The position numbers were made by a program, and so were the translations under genes. This document shows positions 46,247 to 56,100 of a DNA stretch of 64,000 nucleotides, piece by piece (the stretch's first letter is position 1; each line of letters starts with the position of its first letter). Origin of the DNA: Aminipila terrae (lineage in GTDB: Bacteria > Bacillota > Clostridia > Peptostreptococcales > Anaerovoracaceae); assembly GCF_010120715.1 (NCBI RefSeq), contig NZ_CP047591.1, forward strand, positions 2,728,001-2,792,000. Reading direction: 5' to 3'. The notes under the pieces are model-generated. The model was not told the DNA's origin, did no database searches, and worked only from the letters and a program-made list of their open reading frames with translations.

Positions 46247-46278
46247 TTGAGGATATCGGTAAGGTATCCTCAATTTTT
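46247..46278 (+). terminator. Hairpin with T5 just before pyrH
   Basis: TTGAGGATA pairs with TATCCTCAA, followed by TTTTT. Either terminator of the upstream HD-GYP gene or a 5' end hairpin/attenuator for pyrH. Confidence 0.65.
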
Positions 46279-46294
46279 ATACAAGGAGAAAAAT

Positions 46295-46999
46295 ATGGAG
46301 CCTAAATATAAAAGAGTTCTTATAAAAGTAAGTGGGGAAGCACTTGCGGGACCAGATAAATTTGGCATATCCGATGAAATGTTACTTGGAGTTGCCGCAC
46401 AGGTAAAAGAGATTCATGATTTGGGAGTTCAGATTGCTATTGTAGTCGGAGGCGGAAACTTTTGGAGAGGCAGAACTGGTCAGAGCATAGACAGAGCAAC
46501 TGCTGATTATATGGGAATGCTGGCAACCACAATGAATGCGATGGCACTTCAGGATGCTTTTGAAAAACAGGGATTGCCTGTTGTGGTGCAGACAGCTATT
46601 GCGATGACACAAATAGCAGAACCGTATAACAGAAAGAAAGCAATCAAATATTTAGAGGAAAACAATATTGTTATTTTTGGAACGGGAACGGGAAGCCCTT
46701 TCTTTTCAACAGATACGACATCTGCTCTAAGGGCTGCTGAAATAGATGCAGATGTGATTCTTTTAGCCAAAAAGGTTGATGCAGTATATTCTGCAGATCC
46801 TGAAAAGGATCCCAATGCAGTAAAATATGAACAGCTCACTCACAAAGAAGTTGTTGAAAAAGAACTTGGAGTGATGGATATTACAGCCGCTACCCTGTGT
46901 ATGGAAAATAATATTGCCATACATGTATTTGGTGTAGCAGAAAAGGGAAACATGTTAAAAGCCGTAAATGGTGAAAAAATAGGCACGATTGTAAAATAA
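46295..46999 (+). CDS. pyrH: UMP kinase
   Basis: 234 residues of the amino acid kinase fold. YKRVLIKVSGEALAG, VVGGGNFWRGRTG, ADYMGMLATTMNAMALQDAFE, GTGTGSPFFSTDTTSALRAAEIDADVIL, VMDITAATLCMENNIAIHVF. ATG 46295 has AAGGAG upstream. Makes UDP from UMP; followed by frr. Confidence 0.98.
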   Translation: MEPKYKRVLIKVSGEALAGPDKFGISDEMLLGVAAQVKEIHDLGVQIAIVVGGGNFWRGRTGQSIDRATADYMGMLATTMNAMALQDAFEKQGLPVVVQTAIAMTQIAEPYNRKKAIKYLEENNIVIFGTGTGSPFFSTDTTSALRAAEIDADVILLAKKVDAVYSADPEKDPNAVKYEQLTHKEVVEKELGVMDITAATLCMENNIAIHVFGVAEKGNMLKAVNGEKIGTIVK

Positions 47000-47030
47000 A
47001 GTTTAAAAGAGTGTAGGAGGAGAATGAATT

Positions 47031-47588
47031 ATGAGTATGAATGTGCAGGAAGTCCTTGAACAGAAAATGTCTAAAACTATTTCTGTTTTAAAGGAAGAGT
47101 TAAACACAGTGAGAGCAGGAAGAGCCAACCCAGCCTTATTGGATAAGGTTATGGTAGATTATTATGGAAGCCCAACACCGCTTAAGAATCTAGCCAATAT
47201 CTCTGCTCCAGAACCAAGAACTTTATTAATTACACCTTTTGATCAAAAATCAATTTCGGATGTTGAAAAGGCTATCAATAATGCTAATCTTGGAATGGCA
47301 CCTTCAAACGACGGGAAAGTGATAAGACTGGCAGTACCGCAGCTTACAGAAGAAAGAAGAAAAGAATTGTCCAAATCTGTAAAGAAGTATGGTGAAGATG
47401 CAAAAGTTGCTGTAAGAAACGAGAGAAGAGATGCCAACGAGGAACTGAAGAAACTGGAAAAATCAGGCGAAATAACAGAAGATGACTTAAAGAAACAGCT
47501 GGATCAGATTCAGAAGAAAATTGATAAAGCAGTGAAAGATATTGATGATATCATTGCTGCAAAAGAGAAAGAAATCTTAGAAGTTTAA
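47031..47588 (+). CDS. frr: Ribosome recycling factor
   Basis: 185 residues. ELNTVRAGRANPALLDKVMVDYYGSPTPLKNLANIS, RTLLITPFDQKSISDVEKAI, LTEERRKELSKSVKKYGEDAKVAVRNERRDANEELKKLEK split motif of the three-helix bundle. RBS GTAGGAGGAG. Confidence 0.98.
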   Translation: MSMNVQEVLEQKMSKTISVLKEELNTVRAGRANPALLDKVMVDYYGSPTPLKNLANISAPEPRTLLITPFDQKSISDVEKAINNANLGMAPSNDGKVIRLAVPQLTEERRKELSKSVKKYGEDAKVAVRNERRDANEELKKLEKSGEITEDDLKKQLDQIQKKIDKAVKDIDDIIAAKEKEILEV

Positions 47589-47601
47589 TATGATTTTACG
47601 G

Positions 47602-47634
47602 CGGATATGGCTGATGTCAGCCATGTCCGTTTTT
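47602..47634 (+). terminator. Terminator between frr and uppS
   Basis: CGGATATGGCTGA pairs with TCAGCCATGTCCG, followed by TTTTT. Supports the downstream start for uppS. Confidence 0.75.
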
Positions 47635-47652
47635 AAAGAAAAGGGTAATCAG

Positions 47653-48375
47653 ATGTTAGATATGGACAGAATCCCAAGACATGTTGCTATAGTCATGGAT
47701 GGTAATGGCAGGTGGGCCGCAAAAAATAATGTACCCAGAATGGCGGGACACAATGCAGGCATGAAAGCAATGAAAGAAATTGTAAAAAGATCGTCAACTC
47801 TTGGAGTAGAACATCTTACCGTTTATGCATTTTCTACGGAGAACTGGAAACGTTCATTTGACGAAGTAAACGGCATTTTTAAACTTATTATTATTTATGT
47901 GGATAAAGAATTGAAAGAACTCCACAAAAACAATGTAAAAGTAAAAATATTGGGTGATTATTCAAAATTACCAAAAGAATCTGTAGAAAGACTGAATAAA
48001 GCTTTGAAAACTACAGAAAACAATACTGGTCTGCAGTTTAATATTGCATTAAATTATGGCAGCAGGGATGAAATTACAAAGGCTGTAACTTTAATAGGAG
48101 AGAAAATAAAGGCAGGGGTAATGGAACCTCAGGACATTACAGAGGATACCATCAGCCGCCATTTATATACAGGAGAACTCTTTAACAATATTCCAGACCC
48201 TGATTTAGTAATCAGAACCAGTGGAGAAAAGAGACTCTCTAACTATCTGCTTTGGCAGATTGCGTACAGTGAATTCGTATACACTGATGTACTATGGCCT
48301 GATTTTTCACCACAAGTATTTGAAAAGTGTATAGAAGAATACCAAAGCAGAGACAGGCGCTTTGGCGGGAGGTAA
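47653..48375 (+). CDS. uppS: Isoprenyl (undecaprenyl) diphosphate synthase
   Basis: 240 residues. RHVAIVMDGNGRWA, AGHNAGMKAMKEIVKRSSTLGVEHLTVYAFSTENWKR, ALNYGSRDEIT, DLVIRTSGEKRLSNYLLWQIAYSEFVYTDVLWPDF. Makes the C55 lipid carrier for wall synthesis. ATG 47653 has AAGGG upstream and lies after the terminator; an in-frame ATG at 47590 would encode the hairpin and is rejected. Confidence 0.96.
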   Translation: MLDMDRIPRHVAIVMDGNGRWAAKNNVPRMAGHNAGMKAMKEIVKRSSTLGVEHLTVYAFSTENWKRSFDEVNGIFKLIIIYVDKELKELHKNNVKVKILGDYSKLPKESVERLNKALKTTENNTGLQFNIALNYGSRDEITKAVTLIGEKIKAGVMEPQDITEDTISRHLYTGELFNNIPDPDLVIRTSGEKRLSNYLLWQIAYSEFVYTDVLWPDFSPQVFEKCIEEYQSRDRRFGGR

Positions 48376-48378
48376 ATA

Positions 48379-49158
48379 GTGAAAACAAGAGTATTATCAG
48401 GGTTGATTATGCTGCCCTTTGGTATATTGGTCATTTTAGGAGGCAGAGTACTGCTGCTTGCCTGTTTTGCAATAGGCATTATGAGTGTCAGGGAATTTTT
48501 CAACGGATTTAAATCCATGGATGTTAAGCCCGCTTATACACTGGCATATATCAGTGCACTGGCATTATACGGGATTAATTTGTTTACCACGGAATCCAGA
48601 TGGTATATGTTATGGTTCTTTGGTGTAGTTCTTTTAAGTCTTTTGTATTTATTTAAGATGGACGAACGAAAACTTGAAGATGGTATGGCAACTATTACAG
48701 GTATCTTTTATACGATTTTCTTCTCTTTCCATGTTGCTTTAGTGGATCAGACCGGGGAGTACGGCATTCTGGTATGGCTTATATTCCTGACCGCTTTCGG
48801 AACGGATGTTATGGCCTATTTTACTGGTTATGCTTTTGGAAAACACAAGCTTTGCCCTTCAATCAGCCCGAAGAAGACTATAGAAGGTTCCGTTGGCGGT
48901 ATTTTGGGAAGTGTAATCTTATGCGGCATATTTGGATATTATATGATTCCAAGACTGATAATACATTGTATTATCATAGGTGTTCTGGGAGGCGTGGTTT
49001 CTCAGTTTGGAGATTTAACGGCGTCAATTTTCAAAAGGAAGATGGGAATAAAAGACTATGGCAATCTGATTCCAGGTCATGGTGGTATACTAGACCGGTT
49101 TGACAGTGTATTATTTACAGCACCAATGGTATATTACTATATAGTATTAGTTTTATAG
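48379..49158 (+). CDS. cdsA: Phosphatidate cytidylyltransferase
   Basis: 259 residues, polytopic membrane enzyme forming CDP-diacylglycerol. About seven hydrophobic segments; C-terminal signature SQFGDLTASIFKRKMGIKDYGNLIPGHGGILDRFDS with conserved Asp/Lys residues. GTG start at 48379 with GGGAGG upstream, four bases after uppS. Confidence 0.96.
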   Translation: MKTRVLSGLIMLPFGILVILGGRVLLLACFAIGIMSVREFFNGFKSMDVKPAYTLAYISALALYGINLFTTESRWYMLWFFGVVLLSLLYLFKMDERKLEDGMATITGIFYTIFFSFHVALVDQTGEYGILVWLIFLTAFGTDVMAYFTGYAFGKHKLCPSISPKKTIEGSVGGILGSVILCGIFGYYMIPRLIIHCIIIGVLGGVVSQFGDLTASIFKRKMGIKDYGNLIPGHGGILDRFDSVLFTAPMVYYYIVLVL

Positions 49159-49168
49159 GGGACAGACA

Positions 49169-50311
49169 ATGAAAAGAATCGCGATTTTAGGAAGTACTGG
49201 ATCCATAGGAACACAGGCATTGGATATAATTGACAGGAACCGTAATCTGTTAAAGGTTACGGTACTTTCATGCGCAAGTAATATCCAGTTGCTTTGCCAG
49301 CAAATTGAGAAGTTTTCACCAGAAATGGTTATAGTGGATAAAGAAGATGATGCATTGCATCTAGCGGGGAAATATCGTAATCTTGAAATGTTTTATGGCA
49401 TGGAAGGCCTTATAACGGCAGCGGAGTCCCAGTATGATTTGCTGCTCAATTCCCTTGTAGGAATGAGGGGACTTATACCTACATATCATGCTGTTTGCCA
49501 AGGAAGAGACATTGCACTGGCTAATAAAGAAACCCTTGTAGCAGGGGGAGAAATTGTAATGGATATGGCAGAAAAAAATCATGTTAAAATGCTGCCGGTA
49601 GATAGTGAACATAGTGCAATTTTTCAGTGTTTACAAGGAAATAAAAAGGAGCAGCTTAAAAAGATTTATCTGACAGCCTCCGGAGGTCCCTTCAGGGGCT
49701 ATAACCTTGAACAGCTGGAAAGTGTGTCTTTAGAGCAAGCTCTGAAACATCCAAACTGGAGTATGGGCAGTAAAGTAACCATTGATTCTGCCACCATGAT
49801 GAATAAAGGGCTTGAAGTAATAGAAGCAAAATGGCTCTTTGATGTTCCTGTATCTAAAATACAGATTGCCGTTCATCCTCAGAGTGTCATACATTCTATG
49901 GTGGAATATGCAGATAATTCTATTATAGCCCAGCTGGGGGCCCCGGATATGAGGGTACCCATCAGTTATGCTTTTGGTTATCCTGACAGAATTGAAAATA
50001 CTTTTGAACCACTGGATTTATTTGGGTTAGGTTCACATCTGACTTTTGAAAAACCGGATGTAAAGGTTTTTAAAAATATAGCCATTGCATATGAAGCAGC
50101 AGAAAAAGGAGGAACCTATCCGGCTTTAATGAATGGAGCTAATGAAGCTTTAGTCCAATTGTTTTTAGAAAAAAAGATTAAATTCACAGATATTCAGAAT
50201 ACTATAGAAAGAATAATGAATGCACATGTGCCAACATATAATTTGGGGTTAGAAGATATTTTAGAAGCTGATAAAGCTGCTAGAAAAATGGTATATGAGC
50301 TGTTGAAATGA
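49169..50311 (+). CDS. dxr: 1-deoxy-D-xylulose 5-phosphate reductoisomerase
   Basis: 380 residues, NADPH-dependent second step of the MEP isoprenoid pathway. IAILGSTGSIGTQALDII (NADPH), ALANKETLVAGGEIVMD, MLPVDSEHSAIFQCL (metal Asp/Glu), LTASGGPFRGY, TIDSATMMNKGLEVIEAKWLF, VHPQSVIHSMVEY. Clusters with uppS, cdsA and ispG. Confidence 0.98.
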   Translation: MKRIAILGSTGSIGTQALDIIDRNRNLLKVTVLSCASNIQLLCQQIEKFSPEMVIVDKEDDALHLAGKYRNLEMFYGMEGLITAAESQYDLLLNSLVGMRGLIPTYHAVCQGRDIALANKETLVAGGEIVMDMAEKNHVKMLPVDSEHSAIFQCLQGNKKEQLKKIYLTASGGPFRGYNLEQLESVSLEQALKHPNWSMGSKVTIDSATMMNKGLEVIEAKWLFDVPVSKIQIAVHPQSVIHSMVEYADNSIIAQLGAPDMRVPISYAFGYPDRIENTFEPLDLFGLGSHLTFEKPDVKVFKNIAIAYEAAEKGGTYPALMNGANEALVQLFLEKKIKFTDIQNTIERIMNAHVPTYNLGLEDILEADKAARKMVYELLK

Positions 50312-50324
50312 GGGGGTAGTAATT

Positions 50325-51329
50325 ATGACGATTGTTTATGCATTGATAATGTTCTGCATATTGGTACTTGTACATGAGGGCGGACATTTTATTGCAGCAA
50401 AAGCAGTAGGTGTTAAGGTAAACGAATTTGCAGTAGGAATGGGACCTGTACTGCTTAAGAAAATAAAGGGAGAAACTCAGTATTCAGTGCGACTCTTTCC
50501 CATAGGCGGGTTCTGCGCCATGGAAGGAGAAGATGATGAATCGGAGGATGAACGCGCTTTTGGAAAAAGACCCATTTGGGCAAAAGCTATCATTATAGTT
50601 GCCGGTTCCTTTATGAATCTGATTTTAGCCATTGTTGTCCTGGCATGCATTGTATTTTATATTGGAATGCCTACGACGACTGTCAATGGATTTAGTGATG
50701 TGAGTCCTGCCAGAGAAGCAGGTCTGCTTTCAGGAGATAAAATCGTAAGTATCGAGCAGCATCAGGTAAAAAGCTGGAATGATATAACGGATGCTATTTC
50801 AAAGGAAAAAGGTGAAAAGATTACTATTGGCATTGACAGAAATGGCAAAGACCTGAGTTTTAGTATGGATTTGGCAAAGGAAGAAGGCACAGGCAGAAAG
50901 ATAGTTGGCATATTGCCTGAAGTGTCCAGAAATCCGTTCACAGCTCTTGAAAAAGGGGCAGAATCCACCTGGATTATGACGGTTAAAATGGTAGAGGTAA
51001 TAGGACAACTGGTAACAGGAGAAGTATCCACAAAAGAACTGACTGGCCCTATTGGTATAACTGTAGCAGTAAGTGATTCGGTGCGATATGGATTTATATA
51101 TGTGGCAAATCTTGCTGCATTAATAAGCTTAAATCTGGCTATTGTAAATATGCTCCCATTTCCAGCTCTTGACGGTGGCCGTTTAGTATTTTTATTTATC
51201 CGTAAAATCACAGGAAGGGCCATAACGGATGATATAGAGGCAAAAGTGCATTTTGTAGGGATTATGTTGCTGTTTGCTCTGATGATTTATGTCACATGGC
51301 AGGATATTGGCAGATTTATTTTAAATTAA
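50325..51329 (+). CDS. rseP: Site-2 zinc metalloprotease RseP/RasP
   Basis: 334 residues, intramembrane protease. LVHEGGHFIAAKAVGVKVNEFAVGMGP (zinc HExxH as HEGGH), a PDZ domain in the middle (VSPAREAGLLSGDKIVSI) and NMLPFPALDGGRLVFLFIRKITGR (zinc Asp) near the C-terminus. Four transmembrane segments. Cleaves anti-sigma factors and membrane-embedded peptides. Confidence 0.96.
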   Translation: MTIVYALIMFCILVLVHEGGHFIAAKAVGVKVNEFAVGMGPVLLKKIKGETQYSVRLFPIGGFCAMEGEDDESEDERAFGKRPIWAKAIIIVAGSFMNLILAIVVLACIVFYIGMPTTTVNGFSDVSPAREAGLLSGDKIVSIEQHQVKSWNDITDAISKEKGEKITIGIDRNGKDLSFSMDLAKEEGTGRKIVGILPEVSRNPFTALEKGAESTWIMTVKMVEVIGQLVTGEVSTKELTGPIGITVAVSDSVRYGFIYVANLAALISLNLAIVNMLPFPALDGGRLVFLFIRKITGRAITDDIEAKVHFVGIMLLFALMIYVTWQDIGRFILN

Positions 51330-51343
51330 AAGCAGAAATATGA

Positions 51344-51371
51344 GGCAGAGGAAGATTTTTCTCTGTCTTTT
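51344..51371 (+). terminator. Possible weak terminator between rseP and ispG
   Basis: GGCAGAG pairs with CTCTGTC followed by TTTTG. Short; read-through to ispG is likely. Confidence 0.4.
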
Positions 51372-51386
51372 GAATATGGAGGATAT

Positions 51387-52457
51387 ATGAAAAAAAGTGT
51401 AAGGTGCGGTGATGTTATTATCGGCGGAGGAACCCCCATATCTATTCAGTCAATGACAAATGTAGATACCAGGGATGTAAAAAAAGTAACGGACCAAATC
51501 AAGGCTCTTGAAGAGGCGGGCTGTGATATAGTCAGACTGGCAATCCCTGATATGGAGGCAGCTGAAGCATTGCTGCAAATAAAAAAGAATATAAAGATCC
51601 CCCTGGTAGCAGATATTCATTTTGATTACAGACTAGCCATTGCTGCCATAAAAAATGGGGCAGATAAAGTAAGAATAAATCCAGGAAATATCGGAAATGA
51701 AGAACGGGTGAAAGCTGTGGTGGAAGCAGCAAAGGAAAGAAAAATCCCTATTCGGGTAGGGGTTAATTCAGGATCCCTTGAAAAGGACATTTTACAAAAG
51801 AATGGAGGGGTAACGGCAGAGGGCCTGACAGAAAGTGCATTACGGCATGTGGCAATGCTTGAACAAATGGATTTTGATGATATTGTTATTTCACTTAAAT
51901 CCTCAGACGTCAGACTGAACTATGAAGCCCATAAGCTGATATCTGAACAGACAGACCATCCTCTCCACATAGGTATAACGGAATCTGGAACGGTAAACAG
52001 TGGTAAACTTAAATCTGCCATTGGAATAGGAGGACTTCTGCTTGCTGGAATCGGTGATACCATGAGAGTTTCCTTAACCGGAGATCCTGTGAAAGAAGTT
52101 TATTTTGCAAGAGATATATTAAAGTCTATAGGAATAAGACCTTCTGGTATTAATCTTGTTTCATGTCCCACTTGCGGCAGGACCAGAGTTGATTTAGAAA
52201 AGATTGCCCTGCAGGTAGAAGAGGCTATTGGTAAAATTGGAGCAAAGAGGGAAGCCAGAGGGTTACCTCCTATAACTGTAGCGGTCATGGGGTGTGCGGT
52301 CAACGGACCAGGAGAGGCCAGGGAGGCTGATTTTGGAGTAGCTGGGGGAGATGGAAGAGGAATCTTGTTTGCTAAAGGTGAAATCATTAAAACTGTTTCT
52401 GAAGATAAAATTGTTGAAGAATTGGTCAAACTGATAGAAATGGCTGACAAAAAATAA
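51387..52457 (+). CDS. ispG: 4-hydroxy-3-methylbut-2-enyl diphosphate synthase
   Basis: 356 residues, iron-sulfur enzyme of the MEP pathway. GGGTPISIQSMTNVDTRDVKKV, GCDIVRLAIPD, VADIHFDYRLAIAAI, RINPGNIG, IRVGVNSGSLE, and the cluster Cys in LVSCPTCGRTRVDLE and AVMGCAVNGPGEA. Bacillus-type length without the central extension. Confidence 0.98.
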   Translation: MKKSVRCGDVIIGGGTPISIQSMTNVDTRDVKKVTDQIKALEEAGCDIVRLAIPDMEAAEALLQIKKNIKIPLVADIHFDYRLAIAAIKNGADKVRINPGNIGNEERVKAVVEAAKERKIPIRVGVNSGSLEKDILQKNGGVTAEGLTESALRHVAMLEQMDFDDIVISLKSSDVRLNYEAHKLISEQTDHPLHIGITESGTVNSGKLKSAIGIGGLLLAGIGDTMRVSLTGDPVKEVYFARDILKSIGIRPSGINLVSCPTCGRTRVDLEKIALQVEEAIGKIGAKREARGLPPITVAVMGCAVNGPGEAREADFGVAGGDGRGILFAKGEIIKTVSEDKIVEELVKLIEMADKK

Positions 52458-52474
52458 TTGGAGGACAAAGGCTG

Positions 52475-52921
52475 ATGAAAACATATAAAGCAACACATAT
52501 GGTAAAAATGGAAGATTTGAATCATCATCAAAGTTTATATGCGGGCAGAGGGATTGAATGGATGGTGGAAGCAGCTTTTATCGCTGCTGCTCTGGAACAT
52601 GGAGAAAGGCATGGACTCCTTTACAGAAATACCCACCAGTTCAGCTTTAATAAATCTGTAGAACCAGGAGAAATAATCAGCTATTGCAGTATGCTGGTAA
52701 GGACAGGGACCACAAGTCTTACCATGAGAGTAGCCCTTATCTCTGAAGTAACAGGTGAACTGTGTGCAGAGGGATACGTTACTTTTGTTACAGTAAAACC
52801 TCATACGCATGAAAAGATAGAGCATGGGATAAAACTTGACGAAACTCATGACCAGAATGAACTGGCATGGAGGTCTAAAGCCCAGTCCTTTTTCCACAAC
52901 CCGGAAAAGCCTAAATTTTAA
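52475..52921 (+). CDS. Hotdog-fold acyl-CoA thioesterase
   Basis: 148 residues of the acyl-CoA thioesterase/hotdog family: MVKMEDLNHHQSLYAGRGIEWMVEAAFIAA, FNKSVEPGEIISYCSMLVRTGTTSLTM, EVTGELCAEGYVTFVTV. Asn/His in the first helix-loop and the Glu nearby are the usual active-site region. Sits between ispG and polC, which are neighbours in many Clostridia, so it is a lineage addition. Substrate unknown. Confidence 0.85.
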   Translation: MKTYKATHMVKMEDLNHHQSLYAGRGIEWMVEAAFIAAALEHGERHGLLYRNTHQFSFNKSVEPGEIISYCSMLVRTGTTSLTMRVALISEVTGELCAEGYVTFVTVKPHTHEKIEHGIKLDETHDQNELAWRSKAQSFFHNPEKPKF

Positions 52922-52933
52922 ACGTTGAGTTAC

Positions 52934-53063
52934 TTTTCCACATACTTGGATAAAATTGTATACAATTTTATCCAGTGAGCCATGTGGATAAATAAAAAGC
53001 GTCCAAGCCTTGAAAATACCTAATTGTGGATGGATGAGATTTATTTGCGCCGAGTTATCCACA
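52934..53063. promoter_or_regulatory. DnaA-box cluster upstream of polC
   Basis: Exact TTATCCACA at 53055-53063 (plus) and exact reverse complement TGTGGATAA at 52983-52991; near matches TTTTCCACA at 52934-52942 and TGTGGATGG at 53025-53033. Four sites in 130 bases. Confidence 0.6.
52948..52973. repeat. Perfect 26-bp palindrome upstream of polC
   Basis: Left arm GGATAAAATTGTA and its exact reverse complement meet without a loop. No T run follows, so it looks like a protein-binding dyad rather than a terminator. It lies between two DnaA-box-like sites. Confidence 0.75.
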
Positions 53064-53104
53064 ATAGGAGAGAATACTGTACAGGTATAGGGATCAAAAG
53101 CAAG

Positions 53105-53133
53105 TGTACAAAATCGTGGATTAGGTTTATAAT
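53105..53133 (+). promoter_or_regulatory. Candidate polC promoter
   Basis: TGTACA, 17-base spacer, perfect TATAAT (53128-53133). Transcription would start near 53140, which favours ATG 53198 as the polC start. Confidence 0.5.
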
Positions 53134-53197
53134 ATATATGGCTGTTTTACAGTATATAGAGGAAAAAATAAATTACGAACAAGGAAAACATTACATA

Positions 53198-56100
53198 ATG
53201 AAAAATCTGATAGAAGGGATTATCAATTGGAGTAAGCTTGGAGATCATCCAAGAGAAAGTTATAAATTTTCATTGGGAAGAGCTCAGATGTCACAGGAAA
53301 GTGCAGCACTTATCCTAGATATCGAGCTCAATTTTGTTATGCCCTTTGAAGATACAGAGAAAATAAAGGCCATAGTATTAAACCAGATACAGGGCTTAAA
53401 AGAAGTGAAGCTGATTTTCAGATATAAAGATCTGGTGCAGACCCAGGAGGAAATCATAAAACTTTGCATCGACCATATGATTGATGAAGTCAATGGTGAA
53501 TATGCAAGGAGTACAAAAACCATATTTTCAGAAGAATCCGTTCTAAAGGATGGGGTTCTGACGGTATATGCTCTAGGGGCAGTAGTTGTAAAAGACCTTA
53601 ATGACAGAGTGGCTCAATTATTTGAACGTATATTGAAAAGAGATTTTGGGCTGGAAGTTAAGGTGGTTTTTGAGAACCATAAAGATGAATACGAAAAACT
53701 GGCAAACCAGAAAAAGAATATGGAAAAGCTGGAAGAAAAGCAGATTCTTGAGGAACAGAAAAAAGCTGCAACGCTGGTAGCTTCAAGGCCAGCAGCTGTA
53801 TCCCATTCCAATAATGAAAGCGGATTTTCGGGAAATAGCAGTGGAAACAACGGTAATAAATGGCAAAAACGCAGAAAGGAAGAACCAGTAGTAGGAAATA
53901 AAATACTGGGAAATCCTATTAATACCATGCCCGTGAAGCTTTCCAGTGTAACTCAGGATAGTGGAGCGGTAACTGTAGAGGGAATTCTTTTCCGAAAAGA
54001 CAGCAGAACCATTAAAAATGAAAAAAAATTAGTAACCTTACTGATAACGGATAAAAGTACTTCCCTTTGCATTAAAGCCTTTACTTCTGAAAATAAATGG
54101 AACGAAATAGATGAACATCTGAAAAATGGGAACTTTGTTAAAATCAGGGGAAATGCTGAGTGGGATACCTATGAAAACATTGTGGTAGTAATGGCTCAGG
54201 ATATTGAGAAAGGCGAAATTAAAAAGAGAAAAGATACATGTGACAGAAAAAGAGTGGAACTTCATGCCCATTCTAAAATGAGCGCCATGGACGGACTTAA
54301 TGAAATAAAGGACATGGTAAGAATCCATGAAGAATGGGGACATAAAGCTATGGCTCTTACAGATCATGGTGTGGTACAGGGATTTCCAGAAGCGTCCCAT
54401 TCTTTAAGCAAGGGTTCAGAAATGAAAATCATATATGGTATGGAGGGATATGTATTTGATGACAGAGACTGTATCAATGCCGACGGTACTATAGATTACA
54501 AGAAAAAGCCAACCAATCATATCATTATTCTTGTAAAGACTCAGGAAGGTTTAAAAAATCTATATAAATTAGTGTCTATTTCACATCTAGACTATTTTTA
54601 TAAAAGACCCAGAATTCCTAAATCTGTTTTAACATCACACAGAGACGGTTTGATTATTGGGTCTGCCTGTGAAGCAGGAGAAGTGTTCAGAGCCGTTCTT
54701 GAGAACAAGAGTGAAGAGGAGATAGAATACTTTGTAAATTATTATGACTATCTTGAAATACAGCCCATTATCAATAACCAGTTTCTCATTGACAAAGGTA
54801 CAGTAAAAGATAAAGAAGGACTGAGAGACTTAAACAGGCAGATTATAGCTTTAGGCAAAAAATATAATAAACCTGTGGTTGCCACTACGGATGCACACTA
54901 TCAGGAACCTGAGGCAGCGCTATACAGAAATATTCTTATGGCTGGTCAGGGTTATAAGGATGGAGGAGGACAAGGGCTGTACCTGAGAACAACTCAGGAA
55001 ATGCTGGAGGAATTTGAATATCTTGGCAGGGAAATGGCAGAGAAGGTGGTTATAGATAATCCAAATATGATTGCAGATATGATTGATGTAATAAGGCCGG
55101 TGCCAAAGGAGAAATATCCCCCTAAGATTGAAAATGCGGAAGAAACCTTGAAGACTAAATGTTATGAGCGGGCATGGAGCATCTATGGCAACCCGTTGCC
55201 TCCTGAAATTCAGGAAAGGCTTGATGCTGAGCTTGTGCCCATTATCCGTGAAGGTTATGCTGTCATGTATATCGCTGCAGAAATGCTGGTGCAGAAATCT
55301 TTAAGCGATGGATATCTGGTTGGTTCCAGAGGGTCTGTGGGATCCTCTTTTGCAGCCACAATGGCGGGTATTACAGAAGTTAACCCATTGCCACCACATT
55401 ACATATGCCCAAACTGCAAATATCTGGAATGGGGAGATAATAAAGAGTATGACTGTGGTGTTGACATGGAAGACAAAGACTGTCCAAAATGTGGGACAAG
55501 GCTGAAAAAGGATGGATTTTCTATACCGTTTCAAACATTCCTGGGGTTTGAAGCAGATAAGGAACCTGATATCGACCTTAACTTCGCAGGGGAATACCAG
55601 CCTGTTGCACATAGGTACGTAGATGAAATATTTGGAGCAAAAAATGTTTATAAGGCGGGGACCATAGGCACTGTAGCTACAAAAACAGCGTTTGGTTTTG
55701 TCATGAAATATTTTGAAGAGCGGCAGATTCCTGTGAATAAATATGAGGTAGAACGTCTGGCGGAGTGCTGCACAGGAGTGCGAAGGACCACAGGACAGCA
55801 TCCCGGAGGTATTATAATCGTACCGGATGATCACGAAATTTATGAATTCTGCCCAGTCCAGCACCCAGCTAACGATGTGAATTCTGATTTTATTACCACA
55901 CATTTTGATTATCACTCCATTGACCAGAATCTTTTAAAACTGGATATACTGGGACACGATGTACCGTCCATGATCAGGCATCTTCAGGATATGACTGGTC
56001 TGGACCCACTGACCCAGGTGCCTTTGTCGGACCATAAGGTCAATAGTATATTTAACGGTATTGAGGGGCTTGACATAAAAGATCCAGACTACAGGTTCGT

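Noticed and set aside
53024..53197. TTG at 53024 or ATG at 53138 as polC start
   Set aside because: The first lies inside a DnaA-box-like site and upstream of the -10; the second would be at the predicted transcription start. The residues encoded do not resemble PolC N-termini.
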